DNA from: Bacillota bacterium
Lineage (GTDB): Bacteria > Bacillota > Clostridia > Peptostreptococcales > Anaerovoracaceae
Assembly: GCA_029008005.1 (NCBI GenBank)
Contig: JAQXIX010000046.1
Location: 1-39,896, forward strand
Length of the DNA: 39,896 nt
Reading direction: 5' to 3'
In this document: positions 9,120 to 17,707 of the stretch, in pieces
Numbering within the stretch: position 1 is the stretch's first letter
Layout: each line of letters starts with the position of its first letter
The notes under the pieces: generated by a model
What the model was told of the DNA's origin: nothing
What the model saw: only the letters and a program-made list of their open reading frames with translations
Databases searched by the model: none
Program-made: the position numbers and the translations under genes

Positions 9120-9679
9120 ACCCATATGAGGTATTAGGCGTCAGAGAAGGCGCATCAGAAGCCGAAATCAAAGCAGCTTACAAGGAGCTGGTAAAAAAAT
9201 ATCATCCTGATAAATACAGCAACAATCCTCTGGCCGATCTCGCAGAGGAAAAAATGCAGGAAATAAATCAGGCATATGACATGCTTATGAAAGGAAACTC
9301 CGGATCATATACAGGTTCCGGCAGCACCCGTGCAGACTACATGCAGGTGCGTCGTGAAATCGACATGGGGAACCTGGGCGTTGCGGAAGATATTCTTAAC
9401 AAGACAAGCGACAGAAGCGCAGAGTGGTATTTTCTACGCGGAGTAATCTCCTCCCGCAAGGGCTGGTATGATGAAGCCGTAAGTAACCTTCAGCAGGCTG
9501 TTAACATGGACCCGTCAAATCAGGAATATCAGAGACACCTCAGCAGCCTGATGAATCAGGGAGGAATGTTCAGGAACCAGGCAAACAACAGAGGATACAA
9601 CAACTCAGGTAATGATGATTTATGCTGTCAGGCGCTTCAGTGCTACATTTGCGCTGACTGCTGCTGCGATTGCATCTGA
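9116..9679 (+). CDS. J-domain/TPR protein with cysteine-rich tail
   Basis: 187 aa. Residues 1-60 form a J domain with the Hsp70-stimulating His30-Pro31-Asp32 (KKYHPDKYS). Residues about 75-140 contain a TPR-like pair of helices (AEWYFLRGVISSRKGWYDEAVSNLQQAVNMDP). A polar Asn/Gly linker follows, then a C-terminal tail with eight cysteines in about 18 residues (CCQALQCYICADCCCDCI). It would deliver clients, perhaps DUF5685, to DnaK. The tail might bind metal, carry lipid or anchor to membrane; none of these is shown. It overlaps DUF5685 by 4 nt. Confidence 0.85.
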   Translation: MNPYEVLGVREGASEAEIKAAYKELVKKYHPDKYSNNPLADLAEEKMQEINQAYDMLMKGNSGSYTGSGSTRADYMQVRREIDMGNLGVAEDILNKTSDRSAEWYFLRGVISSRKGWYDEAVSNLQQAVNMDPSNQEYQRHLSSLMNQGGMFRNQANNRGYNNSGNDDLCCQALQCYICADCCCDCI

Positions 9680-9696
9680 TTCCGGGTGTTTTCATT

Positions 9697-10209
9697 ATGA
9701 GCAGAAGCAAAACTTTCAAAATAGCTCTCGGAGGAATCTGCCTCGCCTTGACACTGGTCTTTATGGCGCTGGCATCATTTGTTCCGGGAATTGAGCTCAC
9801 ACTGTTTCTCATTTCGTCGCTGTTTACGGCAGTTATGGTAATCGAAACCGGCGCAGGAGCCGCGGCTGTTTTTTATGTAGCCGCAGTGCTTCTGGGCTTT
9901 TTCATTGTTCCCGGTAAAATAGGGCTTATTCCTTACGTGTTCTGCTTCGGTTACTACCCGATTCTGAAATGGTTTATCGAGAAAATCAAAAGCAGACCGG
10001 TGCAGCTGGGCGTGAAGACTGTTTTCTTCGCCGCCCTTCTCTCTGCAGGTCTGCTGTTCTTCAAAAAACTTCTTACTGCGTCAGTTAATCTTCCCGATTA
10101 TCCCGTCGTAATCCTTATATTAGGCGGCACGGCAATGATGATTCTCTACGATTACATCCTTACCTATCTTATCGGCTACTATATTCGCCGCTTCAGAAAA
10201 ATTAGCTGA
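9697..10209 (+). CDS. small integral membrane protein, ECF S-component-like
   Basis: About 170 aa with five or six predicted membrane helices: a hydrophobic start ([20 protein letters not shown]), the loop [13 protein letters not shown], and the later segment [17 protein letters not shown]. The pattern resembles vitamin-transporter S components and related uncharacterised clostridial membrane proteins, but substrate and family are not certain. An in-frame TTG at 9670 would overlap the J-domain gene; the ATG at 9697 gives a better N-terminus, though with no clear Shine-Dalgarno. Its 3' end overlaps the convergent clpB by 8 nt. Confidence 0.65.
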   Translation: MSRSKTFKIALGGICLALTLVFMALASFVPGIELTLFLISSLFTAVMVIETGAGAAAVFYVAAVLLGFFIVPGKIGLIPYVFCFGYYPILKWFIEKIKSRPVQLGVKTVFFAALLSAGLLFFKKLLTASVNLPDYPVVILILGGTAMMILYDYILTYLIGYYIRRFRKIS

Positions 10210-12787
10210 AAATAAGTTTTTCTCCGTCGGTATCGATTGTTACATCGTCACCGTCGCTTATTGTACCTCTTATTAATTCTCCCGCCAGCTGAGTTTCTAT
10301 GTTGCGCTGCAGGAATCTCTTAACAGGTCGTGCTCCGTAAGCCGCATCGTAGCTTTCGTCTGCGATGAACTTCTTGGCTCTGTCTGTAAGTTCAAGGGTT
10401 ATTTCCCTTTCCTCAAGACGTTTCTCGATATCCTTCATACCCATCTGAATAATTTTGACAATCTGGTCTTCCGTCAACGGCGAGAACACTACGATATCGT
10501 CAATTCTGTTGAGAAACTCCGGTCTGAAGTATTTCTTCATTTCGTTTTCAACTGTTTCCTTAACTTTCGAGTCAACAGTTCCGTCCTCTCTGATTCCGTC
10601 AATCAGGTAGTTGCTTCCTATGTTGGACGTCATAATAACTATTGTATTCTTGAAATCCACAGTTCTTCCCTGATTATCTGTCAGTCTGCCGTCATCAAGA
10701 AGCTGAAGCAGGATATTGAAAACATCAGGATGCGCCTTTTCGATTTCGTCGAAGAGAATTACGCTGTAAGGCTTCCGTCTCACGGCTTCCGTAAGCTGTC
10801 CGCCCTCATCGTAGCCCACATATCCCGGAGGAGCCCCGACCAGTCTTGATACCGAATGCTTCTCCATGTACTCCGACATGTCGATTCTTATCATATTTCT
10901 CTCTGAATCAAACAAAGCCTCAGAAAGCGCTTTAGCAAGCTCGGTTTTACCTACTCCGGTAGGTCCCAGGAAAATAAAGGATCCTATCGGGCGCTTCTCG
11001 TCCTTAAGTCCCGCACGGGCTCTGAGGACTGATTCCGCCACAGCCTTCACGCCCTCTTCCTGACCGATTACTCTTCTGTGAAGTATTTCCGGAAGATGCA
11101 AAAGCTTATCACGTTCTGTTTCAACCAGCTTGGCTACGGGTATTCCTGTCCACGACGAAACGACTTCAGCGATTTCCTCTTCCCCTACCTCTTCCTTGAG
11201 AAGTCTGTTTTCTTCGGCCTTGTCTGCTTTGACCTTTTCCTCTTCCAGCCGTTTCTCAAGAGCAGGGAGCGTACCGTATCTAAGCTCTGCCAGCTTCTCG
11301 AGGTTGTAATTTCTCTCTGCTTCTTCGATAAGGTGCTTCGTATCTTCGATTTCCTGTTTTATTGCTTTAACTTCGGTAATGGCCTTTTTCTCGCCTTCCC
11401 ACTGGGCTCTCATGGCGTTGCTCTCATCCTTAAGCTCCGCAAGTTCCTCTTCCAGCCCGTTCAGCCTTTGCTTGGCTGCCTTGTCAGTTTCTTTGCCAAG
11501 AGCCTGTTTCTCAATCTCAAGCTGCATAATTTTTCTCGAGATTTCATCCAGCTCCGCAGGCATACTGTCTATTTCAGTTCTTATTCTTGCTGCCGCTTCA
11601 TCCATCAGGTCAATTGCCTTATCCGGCAGGAATCTATCGCTGATGTACCTGTCGGAGAGAGTTGCGCAGGCAATCAGTGCGCTGTCTGTTATTCTAACTC
11701 CGTGATGAATCTCGAATCTTTCCTTCAGTCCTCTTAGTATTGAAATGGTATCTTCAACGGTCGGCTGATCCACCATTACCTTCTGAAATCTTCTTTCCAG
11801 TGCCGCATCCTTCTCAATGTACTTTCTGTATTCATCAAGTGTTGTGGCGCCTAGACAGTGAAGCTCTCCTCTGGCAAGCTTAGGTTTGAGCAGATTGCCG
11901 GCATCCATTGCGCCTTCTGTTTTTCCGGCGCCGACAATGTTATGAATTTCGTCTATGAAAAGCAAAATCCTTCCTTCCGACTTCTCGATTTCGTTGAGGA
12001 CAGCCTTAAGTCTCTCCTCGAATTCACCTCTGAACTTGGCGCCTGCAATCAAGGAGCCCATATCCAGAGCAAATATGGTCTTATCCTTAAGCCCTTCAGG
12101 AACATCTCCGTTAAGAATTCTCTGTGCCAGTCCCTCGACTACGGCTGTCTTGCCCACACCCGGTTCCCCAATAAGAACAGGGTTGTTTTTCGTACGCCTG
12201 CTCAGAATCTGAATCGCATGTCTTATTTCCGCATCTCTTCCGATTACCGGATCCAGCTTGCCTTCTCGAGCCATTTCCACAAGATCTCTACCGTACTTAT
12301 TAAGAGCATCGTAGTTATCTTCAGGATTCTGACTTGTTACCCTCTGGTTTCCTCTTACCTTGTTCAACACGTTGAGGAAACAGTCCCTCGTGATGCCGTA
12401 GCGCTTGAAAATTCCGGCCGATGGCGTATTTCGCTCCTCAAGCAGCGCCAGATACAGATGCTCCACACTGACGTATTCGTCCTTAAGCTTCTCTGCTTTT
12501 TTCTCTGCATTGATAAAAATCTGCTGAAGCCTTCTTGTGGAATACATGTTATCGGCACCGCCGCTTACCTTAGGAAGTTTGTCAAGTTCAGCCTGAACGG
12601 CTCCGATTATCGCACCTGTATTCACCTCAGCGTACTTTAACAGTTTAGGAATCAATCCGTCCTTCTGCTGCAAAAGCGCCATATGCAGATGTTCACCGTC
12701 AACCTGCTGATGACCCTCTTCAATGGCTATGTTCTGGCAATCAATTATTGCCTCTTGTGCTTTCTGTGTGTATTTTTCTATATTCAC
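10202..12787 (-). CDS. clpB: ClpB disaggregase (Hsp100)
   Basis: 861 aa hexameric AAA+ chaperone that threads aggregated proteins together with DnaK. In order it has the N-terminal Clp repeat domain (1-145), AAA1 with Walker A GEPGVGKT at 207-214, the long coiled-coil middle domain (about 400-530) that identifies ClpB rather than ClpC, AAA2 with [12 protein letters not shown] near residue 600, and the C-terminal lid. No ClpP-binding loop is expected. The start is GTG at 12787 with AAGGGGG (12795-12801) 7 nt upstream. Its promoter abuts a perfect CIRCE, so HrcA control is likely. Confidence 0.97.
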   Translation of the reverse strand: MNIEKYTQKAQEAIIDCQNIAIEEGHQQVDGEHLHMALLQQKDGLIPKLLKYAEVNTGAIIGAVQAELDKLPKVSGGADNMYSTRRLQQIFINAEKKAEKLKDEYVSVEHLYLALLEERNTPSAGIFKRYGITRDCFLNVLNKVRGNQRVTSQNPEDNYDALNKYGRDLVEMAREGKLDPVIGRDAEIRHAIQILSRRTKNNPVLIGEPGVGKTAVVEGLAQRILNGDVPEGLKDKTIFALDMGSLIAGAKFRGEFEERLKAVLNEIEKSEGRILLFIDEIHNIVGAGKTEGAMDAGNLLKPKLARGELHCLGATTLDEYRKYIEKDAALERRFQKVMVDQPTVEDTISILRGLKERFEIHHGVRITDSALIACATLSDRYISDRFLPDKAIDLMDEAAARIRTEIDSMPAELDEISRKIMQLEIEKQALGKETDKAAKQRLNGLEEELAELKDESNAMRAQWEGEKKAITEVKAIKQEIEDTKHLIEEAERNYNLEKLAELRYGTLPALEKRLEEEKVKADKAEENRLLKEEVGEEEIAEVVSSWTGIPVAKLVETERDKLLHLPEILHRRVIGQEEGVKAVAESVLRARAGLKDEKRPIGSFIFLGPTGVGKTELAKALSEALFDSERNMIRIDMSEYMEKHSVSRLVGAPPGYVGYDEGGQLTEAVRRKPYSVILFDEIEKAHPDVFNILLQLLDDGRLTDNQGRTVDFKNTIVIMTSNIGSNYLIDGIREDGTVDSKVKETVENEMKKYFRPEFLNRIDDIVVFSPLTEDQIVKIIQMGMKDIEKRLEEREITLELTDRAKKFIADESYDAAYGARPVKRFLQRNIETQLAGELIRGTISDGDDVTIDTDGEKLIFS

Positions 12788-12790
12788 AAT

Positions 12791-12827
12791 ATCACCCCCT
12801 TGATTACATTCTAATCCCGGGGGTGAT
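12791..12827. promoter_or_regulatory. 9-bp inverted repeat bracketing the clpB -10
   Basis: ATCACCCCC (12791-12799), 19 nt, GGGGGTGAT (12819-12827), a perfect inverted repeat. The -10 box (12808-12813) lies in the spacer and one arm contains the clpB Shine-Dalgarno. Only one arm would be transcribed, so it is more likely a protein-binding site than an RNA hairpin. It is not a CtsR site. Confidence 0.5.
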
Positions 12828-12836
12828 TAAAGTCAA
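12808..12836 (-). promoter_or_regulatory. sigma-A promoter of clpB
   Basis: Minus strand: TTGACT (12831-12836), 17-nt spacer, TAGAAT (12808-12813). Predicted start is near 12801, giving a very short leader before the GTG at 12787. Confidence 0.75.
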
Positions 12837-12843
12837 CAACTTT

Positions 12844-12870
12844 TTAGCACTCACTTCATTTGAGTGCTAA
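12844..12870. promoter_or_regulatory. CIRCE operator (HrcA site)
   Basis: TTAGCACTC-N9-GAGTGCTAA, a perfect match to the CIRCE consensus bound by the heat-shock repressor HrcA. It ends 7 bp upstream of the clpB -35 box and 17 bp downstream of the end of the 3D-domain gene. Confidence 0.95.
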
Positions 12871-12887
12871 TAATTTTTATTATGTTT

Positions 12888-13691
12888 TTATTTCAGATAC
12901 AAAACAACTGTGCGTCTGCCCCAGCTGATTGCCTGACCTCTGGTATTAAAGAACAGGTCAATTCTATTCCCTTTAATAGCTCCGCCTGTATCTTCCGCAT
13001 GTACGGCGCCGTATCCCGGAACATATCCGTAGGAGCCCATCGGAATAACTCGCCTGTCAACAGCCATTGTTCCGCGTTTCGGGTATGTTCCCGTTGCCGT
13101 TCTGTTTCCTGTGTGCGTGTATCCTGTAGAAACCACAGTAATTTTTTTCGAATATTTCACACCGTTATATGAAACTGCCGTGCCTTTTTCTATTATTTCG
13201 GTAACCGGTTTTTTGACTGTCTCTCTGTCTATTTCCTTTCGCTCCTGCTCTTTGCTTCCCAGATAAGCCACTTCATACGTCACTTTATCTTCTCCTTTAA
13301 CACCTTCCTGTGCTACACGCTCTTCTCCCTCAAGTATATCTGACGTATATACAGTTTTCGTCTTGAAATCGGTAGCTTCTTTTATGGTTTCTTCTCTGAC
13401 CTCATAAAGTCGTATTTCCACTTTCGTTCCGTCTTCGAGAGCTGCTTCGGCTCCCGGCTTGATGAAATCTTTGCTCTCAAGTTCAACCTTCCAGTCCGAA
13501 AGCATTTCATCTACCGTATTTGCGGTAGTCTTATACTCTATAGATTTCCCGTCAACTGAAACGGTAATGTCTTTGACTGTTTTTTCAACGAATATCAGCA
13601 CTCCTGCAGCCACAAGGTTAACACCTATTGCAACAGCCAGAACAATACAGAAGCTTTTGTGTGTATTCACGAAATCTTTTATTTTGTCCAT
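12888..13691 (-). CDS. membrane-anchored G5 and 3D domain protein (YabE/Rpf2-like)
   Basis: 267 aa. It has a short cytoplasmic N-terminus and one membrane helix or uncleaved signal (about 13-35), then a DUF348-like ubiquitin-fold region (about 40-100, VSVDGKSIEYKTTANTVDEML). A G5 domain follows (about 103-180, KTVYTSDILEGEERVAQEGVKGEDKVTYEV), then a C-terminal 3D domain (about 188-267) with its acidic residues in MAVDRRVIP, AEDTGG and NRIDLFF. The 3D fold is a lytic transglycosylase-type catalytic domain, so the protein probably cuts or remodels peptidoglycan outside the cell. It follows pepV by 5 nt. Confidence 0.9.
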   Translation of the reverse strand: MDKIKDFVNTHKSFCIVLAVAIGVNLVAAGVLIFVEKTVKDITVSVDGKSIEYKTTANTVDEMLSDWKVELESKDFIKPGAEAALEDGTKVEIRLYEVREETIKEATDFKTKTVYTSDILEGEERVAQEGVKGEDKVTYEVAYLGSKEQERKEIDRETVKKPVTEIIEKGTAVSYNGVKYSKKITVVSTGYTHTGNRTATGTYPKRGTMAVDRRVIPMGSYGYVPGYGAVHAEDTGGAIKGNRIDLFFNTRGQAISWGRRTVVLYLK

Positions 13692-13696
13692 ATTCT

Positions 13697-15118
13697 TTAC
13701 CTTGCCAGCAGATAAAGTGCTTCTGCGTATATACGCGTCATCTTCATCAGATTCTCTGCCGATATTTTCTCGTTTTTCTGGTGTCCGAGCTCAGGCTCTC
13801 CAGGGAATCTGGCACCAAAGGCCACAATATTATCCATAGCACGGGCATATGTTCCGCCTCCGATTACCAGAGGTTCGCTTTCTCTGTCTCCCGTATGCTT
13901 TCTGTATACGTCCATAAGCGTTTTAATAAGCGGATCATCTGCGGATTTAAAAATCGGAGCCTGGTGCTTGCCTTTGATAATCCCGATTCCGTAAGGTTCT
14001 GTAACCTTACCGATACCATCGTAAACCTTATCTGCATCAGCCGTGACCGGATATCTTACATTTACAGTCAGCTTCGCTGCCTTTTTATCTAACTCGATCA
14101 TGCCCACATTAAAAACAAGTTTGCCTGATTCATCATCCTCCATGGCGCACCCGATACGTTCACCGCCGAGATCGTAGCCGATGCAGCTATTGTAAAAGCT
14201 GATAAAATCAGCCGCACCATCGTTTATGAAATCAAGCTGTCCCAGAAACTCCATAAGTATCGAAACAGCGTTAACACCCTGCTCCGGCTTGGCTCCGTGG
14301 GCGCTTTTCCCCGAAACTGTAATTTCAAGACTTTTGCCTGTTCCCCTGCAGTTTATCTTCCGGCCTTTTTCTCGGCGTGCTTCGGCAACCATTTCTTTTA
14401 TGCTGTCGTATCCGCCTTCTGCAGTATTTATTACTACTGCACGTGCAAAGTCCGGTACCGAATTTGCTGCATTGCCGCCTCTGACGGAACTGAGAACGAG
14501 CCCTTTCCCCTGACTCTGAGGAAATTTACGTGCGAGATCGAATACTATTATTCCTTTTTCCCCGCTTATTACAGGGAAATCTCCGTCCGGCGTGAATCCG
14601 CAGTCCGGCTTGCTGTCCACATGCTCCAGGTAATAGTCCATACCTTCCCAGTTTGTTTCCTCATCAAGTCCGAGTATGAGACGAATTGTGGATTCAGGAA
14701 CAAATCCGCACTCCTTCAGAGCTTTCATAGCATAAAAGGCCGCCATAACCGGACCTTTATCATCCATTGTTCCTCGTCCGCATATGTAGCCGTCTTTTAT
14801 CTCTCCCCCATATGGAGCGAAATCCCATCCGTCTCCCTCGGGTACAACGTCAAGATGGCCTACTACTCCTACAATGCCCGTACCTTCTCCCGGAAAATCT
14901 ATATGTCCCCCGTAGTTGTCGGCATTAAATGTTTCGAAGCCTTCGTCTTTTGCATTATCCAGCATCAATTGAAAGGCCTGCTGTACATGTTCCCCAAAGG
15001 GGTACACTCCCTCCTGTGAGGATGCAACACTCGGCACTCTTAAAATTTCAGCTAGAGACGTTTCCATCTCTAGCCTGTTTTCTTCCAGTTTTCTGTTTAC
15101 TTGTTCTAAGAAATCCAT
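13697..15118 (-). CDS. pepV: M20-family dipeptidase PepV
   Basis: 473 aa, matching PepV/Sapep zinc dipeptidases that release amino acids from dipeptides in the cytoplasm. The metal-binding and catalytic segments are VVGHLDVVPEGDGWDFAPYGG, GRGTMDDKGPVMAAFYAMKAL and LDEETNWEGMDYY; the lid-domain and C-terminal GGGTYARAM with GHQKNEK complete the family pattern. It is 12 nt after the NifU-like gene, in a run that begins with an amino-acid-binding lipoprotein, consistent with nitrogen-source scavenging. Confidence 0.93.
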   Translation of the reverse strand: MDFLEQVNRKLEENRLEMETSLAEILRVPSVASSQEGVYPFGEHVQQAFQLMLDNAKDEGFETFNADNYGGHIDFPGEGTGIVGVVGHLDVVPEGDGWDFAPYGGEIKDGYICGRGTMDDKGPVMAAFYAMKALKECGFVPESTIRLILGLDEETNWEGMDYYLEHVDSKPDCGFTPDGDFPVISGEKGIIVFDLARKFPQSQGKGLVLSSVRGGNAANSVPDFARAVVINTAEGGYDSIKEMVAEARREKGRKINCRGTGKSLEITVSGKSAHGAKPEQGVNAVSILMEFLGQLDFINDGAADFISFYNSCIGYDLGGERIGCAMEDDESGKLVFNVGMIELDKKAAKLTVNVRYPVTADADKVYDGIGKVTEPYGIGIIKGKHQAPIFKSADDPLIKTLMDVYRKHTGDRESEPLVIGGGTYARAMDNIVAFGARFPGEPELGHQKNEKISAENLMKMTRIYAEALYLLAR

Positions 15119-15130
15119 AATTTTCTCTGC

Positions 15131-15355
15131 TTAGTTTACTGCTTCAACGGATTTGATTTCAGGGTAGCTTTCCTGAAGAATCTTCTGCACAACTCCCTTG
15201 ATAGTCATCTGTGCTCCCGGACATCCCGCACAATGTCCCTGAAGTCTTACTTTAACGATATTGTCTTCTGTATATTCAACGAATTCAATATCTCCCCCAT
15301 CTCTCTGAAGAAAAGGTCTGATCTGTTCAAGTGCATCTTTAATTTTCTGTTCCAT
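15131..15355 (-). CDS. NifU C-terminal-like Fe-S cluster carrier
   Basis: 74 aa, essentially a single NifU C-terminal domain. The cluster-binding pair is Cys42-x-x-Cys45 in LQGHCAGCPGAQMTIKG. Such stand-alone Nfu proteins carry or deliver [Fe-S] clusters; recipients are unknown here. GGAGAG lies 5-6 nt upstream of the ATG. It sits 21 nt after the lipoprotein gene and 12 nt before pepV, with no evident functional link to either. Confidence 0.93.
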   Translation of the reverse strand: MEQKIKDALEQIRPFLQRDGGDIEFVEYTEDNIVKVRLQGHCAGCPGAQMTIKGVVQKILQESYPEIKSVEAVN

Positions 15356-15376
15356 TTTTTCTCTCCTTTATTACAT

Positions 15377-16600
15377 TTATTTAGTTTCTATTGTATATAC
15401 ATTTTTCATGACGTCTTCCTGCCATGTATTTATATATGCTGTTTTATAAGGATCCCCGTCGCTGTTAAAACGGATTCTCCCGGAAGCACCGATAAAACTT
15501 TCATTCGGATCGGAAATCACCTTCACAATTTCCTTACCGTCTGCGTTTTCATCTGATTTCTCAATTGCTGAATATGCCACCATGTATGCGTCATATCCCA
15601 GAGCTACATCGTCATTATCCAGCTCTTCCTTCGTATATCCCTCTTTATTTGCCGCACGGTTAAAAGCATCCTGCTCTTTTGCCACATCCTCTTCGATAAT
15701 TTCTCCGTCTACCGAGAAGAACTGAACAAATGCTATATTTTCCGGGGCTACCTTGCTGTTGAGATTCTTTCTGAATCTTTTATCGCCCCAGAGCGTACTG
15801 CCCAGAAACTGCACATCCATTCCCATGTCTGCAGCCTGATTTATTATTTTTATTGAATCAGCCGTATCTCCCGGAAGCAGAACGGTTTTAACTTCAGCTC
15901 TCTTAAGCTTATTCAGCTGTTCCGTGAAATCTTTATCTCCGGCTTTATAACTTTCATTGTATGCAATTGCGTCTTCGTTCCCTGTCCTGCTTCTCATCAG
16001 CTCCTTAAATTCTGTGGCCATAGCAGTTGCCGCATCATCGTTTTCGGGGCTCAAAATACCTGCAACCGATTCTTTCTCTGATTCGAGAACATAACGGGCC
16101 AGAAGCTCTCCCTGATTGGCATCGGGATAGCAGACTCTGAAATAATACGGGTTGTTTTTCGTAACGAGCGGATTGGCGTTTGTTGCTGCGATAGCAGGAA
16201 TCTCCGCCTCTCCTATTGTATTTCCTGCCGCAAGAGAATACACACTTCCATAGCTTCCAAGTATTACTTTCGGTTCTTTTGCAATCAATGTCTCGACTGC
16301 CGTTTCCGTAGAATGTATGTCTGATTTGTTATCGGAAAATACAAGCTCTATCTTCTTACCGTGCACAACAGGATGCACTTTATTTGCCAGCTGCATTCCA
16401 CGTATTTCGTACTGTGCATTTACCGAATCAGCTCCCGTTACAGGTTCGAGGACTCCTATCTGTACTACTTCCTCTTTATTTTTTTCTTTATCGATAAATG
16501 CTGCTTTGAAGTTATCAAATGTTGTAAGTCCGCAGCCTGTCAGAGATAACAGCACCATAACCGTCGTAATAACTGCTGCTGCAGCCTTTGCTTTTCTCAT
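15377..16600 (-). CDS. amino-acid ABC transporter substrate-binding lipoprotein (LivJ type)
   Basis: 407 aa. The N-terminus is a lipoprotein signal: MRK, hydrophobic stretch 6-20, and lipobox LTGC with Cys23. The mature part is a type I periplasmic-binding fold (Peripla_BP_6) of the branched-chain amino acid class, opening VQIGVLEPVTGADSVNAQYEIRGM. The frame extends 8 codons upstream to a TTG, but AAAGGA (16609-16614) is 8 nt before the ATG at 16600, which decides the start. No permease or ATPase gene is adjacent, so the partner transporter must be elsewhere. The ligand is probably an amino acid or short peptide. Confidence 0.9.
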   Translation of the reverse strand: MRKAKAAAAVITTVMVLLSLTGCGLTTFDNFKAAFIDKEKNKEEVVQIGVLEPVTGADSVNAQYEIRGMQLANKVHPVVHGKKIELVFSDNKSDIHSTETAVETLIAKEPKVILGSYGSVYSLAAGNTIGEAEIPAIAATNANPLVTKNNPYYFRVCYPDANQGELLARYVLESEKESVAGILSPENDDAATAMATEFKELMRSRTGNEDAIAYNESYKAGDKDFTEQLNKLKRAEVKTVLLPGDTADSIKIINQAADMGMDVQFLGSTLWGDKRFRKNLNSKVAPENIAFVQFFSVDGEIIEEDVAKEQDAFNRAANKEGYTKEELDNDDVALGYDAYMVAYSAIEKSDENADGKEIVKVISDPNESFIGASGRIRFNSDGDPYKTAYINTWQEDVMKNVYTIETK

Positions 16601-16704
16601 ATCATCATCCTTTCTAATACCCAAGTACGCTTTTTAGTATACATTTTCTATTTTCCAGAGTAAAGTCGTCTACGTTCCCCTTATTGAAAATGTATTTACC
16701 CCAT

Positions 16705-16733
16705 ATTATAACACAACGTAATTGTCAGATGAA
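16705..16733 (-). promoter_or_regulatory. candidate promoter of the lipoprotein-nfu-pepV-3D run
   Basis: Minus strand TATAAT (16705-16710) preceded at 17 nt by a weak -35, TTCATC (16728-16733). It lies about 105 nt upstream of the lipoprotein ATG. No other good -10 is seen in the spacer. Confidence 0.4.
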
Positions 16734-16770
16734 TAATATTTTCCATTGCTTTGCGTGTGGCAGTCTGCAT

Positions 16771-16804
16771 AAAAAAAGCTGTCACACCGGTCAGTGCAAC
16801 AGCT
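16771..16804 (-). terminator. intrinsic terminator after rubredoxin
   Basis: On the minus strand AGCTGTTGCACTGACCGGTG leads into TGACAGCT and then seven T. The stem is AGCTGT/ACAGCT plus an inner CAC/GTG. It ends the reverse rubrerythrin-rubredoxin unit. Confidence 0.85.
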
Positions 16805-16828
16805 CTCTTATTAACTCATCTCTGTTGT

Positions 16829-16981
16829 TTATGCTTCTGTGAAGTCTTCCTTGCCAAGTCCGCAGATAGGGCACTTGTAGCTTGCAGGAACATCTTCCCA
16901 TGCAGTTCCGGCTTCGATTCCGTTTTCAGGATCGCCTGCTTCAGGATCATAAACATATCCACATGGACATTCGTATTTCAT
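16829..16981 (-). CDS. rubredoxin with a shortened first metal knuckle
   Basis: 50 aa. It reads [20 protein letters not shown], continues through [16 protein letters not shown] and ends [14 protein letters not shown], so the whole fold is present: aromatic Tyr/Trp core, the GDP-NG-PGT loop and the second knuckle Cys37-x-x-Cys40. The first knuckle is Cys5-Pro-Cys7-Gly, one residue shorter than the usual Cys-x-x-Cys-Gly. AAGGAG is 6 nt upstream of the ATG. It is a small one-electron carrier, most likely the donor to the reverse rubrerythrin encoded 61 nt upstream. Confidence 0.92.
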   Translation of the reverse strand: MKYECPCGYVYDPEAGDPENGIEAGTAWEDVPASYKCPICGLGKEDFTEA

Positions 16982-17042
16982 CTTCTTCTCCTTATCGTCT
17001 ATCTGTATTGTAGAGGAAATTTTCCTTATAAAATGTACTCGA

Positions 17043-17585
17043 TTAACCGAAGTATCTCTTCAGAAGACCTTCGAATGCCTTGCCATGTCTAGCTTCGTCT
17101 CTAGCCATTTCGTGAACTGTATCGTGGATAGCGTCCAGGTTCTGAGCCTTAGCCATCTTAGCCAGTTCGAACTTGCCTGCTGTTGCGCCGTTTTCTGCAT
17201 CAACTCTCATTTCCAGGTTCTTCTTAGTTGAATCTGTGATTACTTCGCCGAGAAGTTCTGCGAACTTAGCAGCGTGTTCAGCTTCTTCCCATGCAGCCTT
17301 TTCCCAGTAAAGGCCGATTTCAGGATATCCTTCTCTATGTGCTACTCTAGCCATTGCCAGGTACATTCCTACTTCTGTACATTCACCGTTGAAGTTATCT
17401 CTGAGGCCCTGGATGATTTCAGGATCTACACCCTTAGCAACGCCTACTACGTGTTCAGCAGCCCATTCTCTTTCGCCTTCTTCTACTTTATTGAACTTTT
17501 CTGCAGGTACTCCGCACTGTGGGCACTTAGCCGGTGCTGCATCGCCTTCATGAGTATAACCGCAAACTGTACATGACCATTTCAT
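17043..17585 (-). CDS. reverse rubrerythrin (NADH peroxidase component)
   Basis: 180 aa. Unlike classical rubrerythrin, the rubredoxin domain is N-terminal (Cys5-x-x-Cys8 and Cys21-x-x-Cys24) and the diiron four-helix bundle follows (about 50-180), with ExxH-type ligands in [21 protein letters not shown] and [11 protein letters not shown]. The family reduces H2O2 to water and protects anaerobes from oxygen. AAGGAGG lies 7 nt before the ATG at 17585, so the longer frame from 17603 is not the start. It forms a unit with the downstream rubredoxin. Confidence 0.94.
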   Translation of the reverse strand: MKWSCTVCGYTHEGDAAPAKCPQCGVPAEKFNKVEEGEREWAAEHVVGVAKGVDPEIIQGLRDNFNGECTEVGMYLAMARVAHREGYPEIGLYWEKAAWEEAEHAAKFAELLGEVITDSTKKNLEMRVDAENGATAGKFELAKMAKAQNLDAIHDTVHEMARDEARHGKAFEGLLKRYFG

Positions 17586-17645
17586 AATTGAATCCTCCTT
17601 CATTTTTAATATCTTAAGTCAAATTATTATCTTTTATGTTCCTAT

Positions 17646-17674
17646 AGTATACTATTTTGGTCTACATTGGTCAA
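17646..17674 (-). promoter_or_regulatory. promoter of the reverse rubrerythrin-rubredoxin unit
   Basis: Minus strand TTGACC (17669-17674), 17-nt spacer, TATACT (17646-17651). The -10 lies inside a perfect 12-bp palindrome, ATAGTATACTAT (17644-17655), a possible operator. It does not match the PerR box. Confidence 0.65.
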
Positions 17675-17707
17675 TAGCTTTTTCATAATTTTTACGGATT
17701 TTGCACC

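Noticed and set aside
11078-11737. 219-aa plus-strand reading frame opposite clpB (and a 260-aa frame at 11858-12640)
   Set aside because: Lies antisense to a fully conserved clpB, is rich in Phe/Leu/Cys as expected from reversed Glu/Lys codons, has no ribosome site and no recognisable domain.
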